Origin: Azoarcus_F sp048158365
GTDB lineage: Bacteria; Pseudomonadota; Gammaproteobacteria; Burkholderiales; Rhodocyclaceae
Reading direction: 5' to 3' (one strand)
Length of the DNA: 64,000 bases
Assembly (NCBI GenBank): GCA_048158365.1
Contig: JBLLNL010000002.1
In this document: piece by piece, positions 60,310 through 64,000 of the stretch
Layout of the letters: the number at the start of each line of letters is the position of its first letter
Position numbering within the stretch: position 1 is the first letter of the stretch
Program-made: the position numbers and the translations under genes
The notes under the pieces: generated by a model
The model's database searches: none
Told to the model about the DNA's origin: nothing
Seen by the model: the letters and a program-made list of their open reading frames with translations, nothing else

Positions 60310-60986
60310 TCGCGGTGCAGCATGTCATCGACGATCAGGCTCGCCCAGCCGGACTCCCGGAACCGACTCTTGACTGCCTTCTCGTCATAGCGCGCGTTGT
60401 TCCAGTCGATGAAGCTCATTGGCTCTTTCGCGCGGTCCGCGACGTAGCAGGCCAGGAAGAATCCGAGCACGCCCGTGCGGGCCCGGCTGAAGTGACCGTA
60501 TTTCAACGCCAGTTCCCGGGCGGCTTCCTCGACCGGATGGGCAAGTCTGAAAATACGATACAGTGCGGCGGCAAGGCCCACCCGGTCGGCGCCGGACTTG
60601 CAGTGCATCAGGGCCGGATACTCGATGCGATCGAACAGTTTCCGCAGTGCATCGACCCGCTCCGCAGCGGGCGGGATGCGCGAGTAGAGCGGGAAGTCGT
60701 ACAGTTCGATGCCCAGTTCCTCGCAGGTCGCCTTTTCCAACGCATAGGACCCGTACGGGTGGCAGCCACGCAGATTGATGATGCTGCGTATGCCGTGACG
60801 CTCGTGATAATCGCGAATCTGGGACGGACTGGGCTGGCTGCTGCGGTACATGTCACCCCCGAGCGCATGAAGGTTGGCGTAGGCCAGGCGGAACAGGCCA
60901 TGGTCCGCGATGTGCATATTCAGCCAGGCGCGCACGCGTCCTCGGCGCGTGGAGAGGTCCATGATCGGCGTGATATCGACGCTCAT
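60306..60986 (-). CDS. Protein tyrosine/dual-specificity-type phosphatase
   Basis: The 226-residue cytosolic protein has a Cys-based active site HCKSGADRVG with Cys129 and Arg135 (CX5R). The preceding GDMYRSSQPSPSQI and GIRSIINLRG and the general-acid region FPLYSRIPPAAERVD are typical of bacterial DSP/PTP-like phosphatases found beside surface-polysaccharide genes. It is the upstream gene of a two-gene operon with the MsbA-like exporter (four-base overlap). It may control export through tyrosine phosphorylation or dephosphorylate a sugar or lipid intermediate (inference). Confidence 0.85.
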   Translation of the reverse strand: MSVDITPIMDLSTRRGRVRAWLNMHIADHGLFRLAYANLHALGGDMYRSSQPSPSQIRDYHERHGIRSIINLRGCHPYGSYALEKATCEELGIELYDFPLYSRIPPAAERVDALRKLFDRIEYPALMHCKSGADRVGLAAALYRIFRLAHPVEEAARELALKYGHFSRARTGVLGFFLACYVADRAKEPMSFIDWNNARYDEKAVKSRFRESGWASLIVDDMLHRE

Positions 60987-61271
60987 TCTTGCCGCGCACC
61001 GATGGATAGAACCGTTGCAGGCGCAGTCCCGATCATGAAGCGCACGTGGCCGTGCGGACCCCGGGCTTTGCGGACGCGCATCGGCGCGGACTGCAGCATG
61101 GTGATCGGTCCGGCACGGATGACGTGGAACTCAACAAACAAGAGGGCGCTTAGAGCATGAACAGACTCTCAGCGTAGTCGCTCGAGGTTACGGTTTCGTT
61201 TAATCCTGTGGGTTGCAGCTGGCGCAGGACAACCCGTGCCCCTGTGGCGAGGCCCGTTCGCGCCGTTGTGT
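60987..61271. other. Intergenic region upstream of the phosphatase-msbA operon
   Basis: This region of 285 bases has no supported gene. The part around 61130-61205 is less GC-rich and probably holds the minus-strand promoter. TTGTTTG on the minus strand is the only -35-like sequence I can point to, and no matching -10 is clear. Confidence 0.3.
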
Positions 61272-61658
61272 TCAGATATCGACCACGACCAGGGACACCA
61301 GGCGCATGCCGACTCCATCAGGCAGCACCACACAGTTCCACAAGGCTTCGATCTTCTCGTCCAGCGCATCACGGATGTCGGCCGTGATGCGCACGTGCAG
61401 GGTTCCGTCGGGCTGGACCTCGACCGGCCAGCTTTCGGTCATGTCGCGATCGACCGCTCCGGGTGTCTCCAGCGTGGCCAGCCAGGCGTCCCGACAGGTT
61501 TCGCGCGCGAGCGCTTCTGGCGATGGGGCCGCACCCGCCACGGCCTGGGGTGGTTCGGTGGAATCGTCGCTGCTGCAGGCTGCGGTGGCCAGTATCGACG
61601 CGGCGATCAACGCGAACGGGAGCGGCTGGAACCGGGTCAGGTATGTGATGACAGACAA
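61272..61658 (-). CDS. Small putative lipoprotein of unknown function
   Basis: The 128-residue protein has an N-terminal hydrophobic segment ending ASILATAACSSDD. The Cys at about residue 28 is followed by Ser-Ser-Asp-Asp, as in lipoproteins, although Thr at -3 makes the lipobox imperfect. The mature domain contains ARETCRDAWLATLETPGAVD and IEALWNCVVLPDGVGMRLVS, a beta-rich fold with two cysteines. I do not recognise a family. It stands between unrelated genes. Confidence 0.6.
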   Translation of the reverse strand: MSVITYLTRFQPLPFALIAASILATAACSSDDSTEPPQAVAGAAPSPEALARETCRDAWLATLETPGAVDRDMTESWPVEVQPDGTLHVRITADIRDALDEKIEALWNCVVLPDGVGMRLVSLVVVDI

Positions 61659-61774
61659 ATCGTATGCACTCGTGAGGTGAGCTCTCGTTCATTGTATTTG
61701 GAACGTGCGCACATTTCACCCCGCAGCAGTGCGGAGGCCGACCTGCGGGAGGCACCCGCTCGACCCTGCGGGTT

Positions 61775-62353
61775 TCAACCGGGGTCGTGTTGCGCCCGGG
61801 CGAGGGTGGTGATGCGGGTGATGAAGTCGGTCTTGGCCTGCGCGTAGGCGATTCGATCGTCGGCCGGCGCCGAGGCGACGATGCGGCGCTTGAGCGCCTC
61901 GTATTCCCGCGCGGTGTCGGGGTGCGCGATCAGATAGTTGCGAAACAGCAGGCGTTCCCAGTCCGGAGAATCGGCGGTGAGCATATGCACATGATGCGTG
62001 CGGGTGCCGGCCGCATCGCGCTTGATGAACCAGGTGTACTCCGGTGTGATGCCGTCGCGCCAGGACGGGCGCCAGAAGAATTCATAGCCGCCCGCTTCGA
62101 GTATCGGTGCGATCCGGTCGCGCACGTCCTGCAGCGAACGGACCTCGACCAGCATGTCCACGATCGGCTTGGCGGCCAGCCCCGGGACCGCGGTACTGCC
62201 GAAGTGCTCGATGCGTCCGATCAGGTCGGCCGGCAGAATCGCCCGCAGGTGCCTTGCCTCTTCGCGGAACTGCGCCGGCCAGGCGGGATCGTAGGGAACG
62301 ATCTCCACCTCTTCGGAGGCGGCATGTCTGACGTGTTGATCGGCGCTATGCAT
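61775..62353 (-). CDS. GrpB/UPF0157-family nucleotidyltransferase-fold protein
   Basis: The 192-residue protein contains the family signature IVPYDPAWPAQFREEARHLR, RIEHFGSTAVPGLAAKPIVD with the G-S and D-x-(L/V) pattern of the nucleotidyltransferase fold, HHVHMLTADSPDWERLLFRN and the end segment YAQAKTDFI. The family is sometimes fused to CoaE (dephospho-CoA kinase); its own reaction is not established. It is convergent with no close partner and divergent from psd. Confidence 0.88.
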   Translation of the reverse strand: MHSADQHVRHAASEEVEIVPYDPAWPAQFREEARHLRAILPADLIGRIEHFGSTAVPGLAAKPIVDMLVEVRSLQDVRDRIAPILEAGGYEFFWRPSWRDGITPEYTWFIKRDAAGTRTHHVHMLTADSPDWERLLFRNYLIAHPDTAREYEALKRRIVASAPADDRIAYAQAKTDFITRITTLARAQHDPG

Positions 62354-62478
62354 CGTCGTGACGGAGCGAGGTTCGCTGTCTGGTCAGTCGACATTCTAGC
62401 CGCGCAGCGCCTCACGGGGCAGGCGGCGGACGCTTCCTATACAATTCCAAGCTGATTTCATCCGAACGAATCCCCAAA

Positions 62479-63342
62479 GTGTCCGAACGTCTCGTCGTCA
62501 GTGTCCAGTATGTGCTGCCCAAGCAGGCGCTCACCGTGCTTGCCGGAAAACTTGCCGGGTTGCGTGGCGGCAGGCTGACCACCGCGGTCATCAGGTGGTT
62601 TGTCAACCGCTATGGTGTCGACATGTCCGAAGCCGTCAATCCGGATGTGACGGCCTACCCGAGCTTCAACGAATTCTTCACCCGACCCCTGTGTGAAGGT
62701 GCGCGTCCGTTGGCAGAGGCCGAATACGTCTGTCCGGTCGATGGCGCGATCAGCCAGTTCGGTGTCATCGAGCATGAGCGGATATTCCAGGCCAAGGGCC
62801 ATGATTACTCTGCGCGCGCGTTGGTGGGCGGCGATGCGGAACTCGCGAGCCGGTTCACAGACGGGGCCTTCGCGACGCTGTACCTGAGTCCGCGCGACTA
62901 CCACCGCATCCACATGCCCTGTGCCGGCAGACTGCTGCGTATGATCCATGTACCGGGCGAGCTGTTCTCGGTCAATCCAGCCACCGCCCGCGGCGTGCCG
63001 GGTCTGTTCGCGCGCAACGAGCGTGTCGTGTGCGAATTCGAAGCCGGGTTCGGATCTTTCGTGATGGTCCTGGTCGGCGCGACCATCGTCGGCAGCATGG
63101 CGACCGTGTGGCATGGCATTGTCAATCCGCCGCGCCGGTCGATGATCGAAGTGTGGCGTTACGATGATCAGGACATCCGGCTTGAACAGGGTGCCGAGAT
63201 GGGGCGCTTCCTGCTCGGATCGACCGTGGTGATGCTGTTTCCGAAAGACGCGATCGCGTTCAATCCGGAATGGGCGCCTGCAGTGGGCGTGCGCATGGGC
63301 GAGATGATGGGAAATCGTCCGCCCGACGCCGCCCGGCCCTGA
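62479..63342 (+). CDS. psd: Phosphatidylserine decarboxylase proenzyme
   Basis: The 287-residue protein makes phosphatidylethanolamine from phosphatidylserine. The self-cleavage site LGST is at 246-249 (cut before Ser248, which becomes the pyruvoyl group). Other markers are YPSFNEFFTRPL, VCPVDGAISQFG, LSPRDYHRIHMP and the His in WHGIVNPPR. The start is GTG 62479, preceded only by a weak ribosome-binding site but needed for the normal N-terminus VSVQYVLPKQALT. The sequence continues past the site with VVMLFPKDAI, as usual. Confidence 0.94.
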   Translation: MSERLVVSVQYVLPKQALTVLAGKLAGLRGGRLTTAVIRWFVNRYGVDMSEAVNPDVTAYPSFNEFFTRPLCEGARPLAEAEYVCPVDGAISQFGVIEHERIFQAKGHDYSARALVGGDAELASRFTDGAFATLYLSPRDYHRIHMPCAGRLLRMIHVPGELFSVNPATARGVPGLFARNERVVCEFEAGFGSFVMVLVGATIVGSMATVWHGIVNPPRRSMIEVWRYDDQDIRLEQGAEMGRFLLGSTVVMLFPKDAIAFNPEWAPAVGVRMGEMMGNRPPDAARP

Positions 63343-63402
63343 CCGCTGCCGGCGATTGCACGTTGAAGTTCTGATGTTTCTCCAACACAAGAAGGACGCA
63401 CG

Positions 63403-63780
63403 ATGAAATTGACCAGACTGATCACGATCGCCGGAACCGCCATCTTCATGATGACCGCGGGTGCCTTGCATGCGGACCAGCATGCCGCGGGCGACGCGGA
63501 ACTGGCGGAACGACTGAGCGGAGCCAAGTTCTCCGGCACCTACCTGCGTGCCGGTACGCCCTACACGATGACCTTCGGTGCGGACGGCAGTCTGGACGAC
63601 AGTGCCGGTCGCGAAGGTCGCTGGTGGACGGGCGAAGGCGGGCAGTATTGCCGTGAATGGTCGAGCGGGCCGATGGCAGGCGTGACCACCTGCATGCAGG
63701 TGATCTTCCATCTGGACCGGGTCGCGATCTATTCCGGTGACGAGAAGGTCCTCGAGGGGGAACTGATTCCGGCGCAGTGA
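63403..63780 (+). CDS. Small secreted protein of unknown function
   Basis: The 125-residue protein has a signal peptide (LTRLITIAGTAIFMMTAGAL, cleavage about ALHA-DQ). The mature part reads as one small beta-rich domain with GTYLRAGTPYTMTFGADGSL, GRWWTGEGGQYCREW and a second Cys in TTCMQVIFHLD, so a disulfide is likely. It is preceded by AAGGA and lies 60 bases after psd. The pattern resembles small periplasmic domains of unknown function; I do not assign it. Confidence 0.7.
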   Translation: MKLTRLITIAGTAIFMMTAGALHADQHAAGDAELAERLSGAKFSGTYLRAGTPYTMTFGADGSLDDSAGREGRWWTGEGGQYCREWSSGPMAGVTTCMQVIFHLDRVAIYSGDEKVLEGELIPAQ

Positions 63781-63879
63781 TGCGTGGCCCGGCCGAGGCG
63801 TTCGCGGGGTCGGGCAGACGCAGATTCGTACCATATGTGGCGGCCGTGAGGACTATCATGGAAGTCGTTTTCAAGTTCG

Positions 63880-64000
63880 ATGGACCGAACCCCGATGCCC
63901 GTTCAGTTGATGTTGGCAATGCTGAGAAACCCTGCTTCGACCGGCTCCCTGCTGCCTTCGTCGCGGCAACTGGCCAACAGCATGGCAGCTGCGGCAAGCG
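63880..64000 (+). CDS. Start of a probable PmtA-type phospholipid N-methyltransferase (cut by window end)
   Basis: Only about 40 residues are visible. From ATG 63880 (or 63895) the frame reads MPVQLMLAMLRNPASTGSLL and then PSSRQLANSMAAAAS. The 'F/ML.NP...GSL.PSS..LA..MA' pattern is the N-terminus of the phospholipid N-methyltransferase/SAM-methyltransferase family that converts phosphatidylethanolamine toward phosphatidylcholine. The psd gene about 500 bases upstream makes its substrate. The frame is open to the window edge. The assignment rests on a short N-terminal motif, and no clear ribosome-binding site is seen. Confidence 0.5.
   Translation, partial: MDRTPMPVQLMLAMLRNPASTGSLLPSSRQLANSMAAAAS

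Noticed and set aside
63858..64000. Alternative reading frame from ATG 63858 at the window end
   Set aside because: It stays open, but its sequence has no recognisable pattern, whereas the neighbouring frame from 63880/63895 shows the methyltransferase N-terminal motif.

Overview
The window reads as one contiguous chromosomal stretch of a high-G+C (by eye) Gram-negative gammaproteobacterium. The gene order carB-greA / yhbY / rlmE ... ftsH ... glmM ... tpiA-secG-tRNA-Leu(GAG)-nuoA-N is the arrangement known from gammaproteobacteria, with tRNA-Leu next to nuo as in Xanthomonadales/Chromatiales-like lineages. Heptosyltransferase, O-antigen ligase and MsbA-like genes point to LPS. No phage, plasmid, CRISPR or complete insertion sequence was seen, and lineage below class is inference.

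Region 1 (1-11711): the 3' end of carB, greA, a 167-bp palindromic MITE-like element that supplies the greA stop codon, yhbY and rlmE, then a non-canonical block (DsbA/FrnE-like oxidoreductase, RavA AAA+ ATPase, ViaA VWA protein, DUF364 protein), then ftsH and glmM. The folP gene usual between ftsH and glmM is absent.

Region 2 (11711-19450): a phosphate-uptake operon, pstS-hairpin-pstC-pstA-pstB, in which both permeases have very long extra-membrane domains. It continues into a Sel1-repeat protein and a membrane-anchored FKBP, with no phoU, phoB or phoR. An internally duplicated 130-aa protein of unknown function lies convergently.

Region 3 (20000-22200): an arsenic cassette (arsR, ACR3 arsenite exporter, a small CC-motif protein related to HesB/CC-Se proteins) followed by what looks like a universal-stress-protein remnant.

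Region 4 (22150-40035): tpiA with a good sigma70 promoter, secG, tRNA-Leu, the complete 14-gene complex I operon nuoA-N, an ADP-ribose-type Nudix hydrolase abutting nuoN, and a TraB-family membrane protein.

Region 5 (40169-48711): a GT4 glycosyltransferase, a HAD phosphatase, a CYTH protein, and an unusual two-gene module: a 649-aa protein with a PhoU-like C-terminus plus a PPDK-like protein holding the ATP-grasp and swivelling-histidine domains but no PEP/pyruvate barrel. A DUF3617-like protein, a DUF2189-like membrane protein and a phasin follow. The two-gene module is the best candidate here for undescribed biochemistry.

Region 6 (48752-60986): a surface-glycan locus. One arm (minus) holds O-antigen ligase, GT9, two GT4 and a polysaccharide deacetylase. 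A divergent plus arm holds three tandem GT4 paralogues and a sulfotransferase, all translationally coupled. A tyrosine-phosphatase/MsbA pair converges on the sulfotransferase.

Region 7 (61272-64000): a lipoprotein-like protein, a GrpB-family protein, phosphatidylserine decarboxylase, a small periplasmic protein, and the first residues of a probable PmtA-type phospholipid methyltransferase running off the end.
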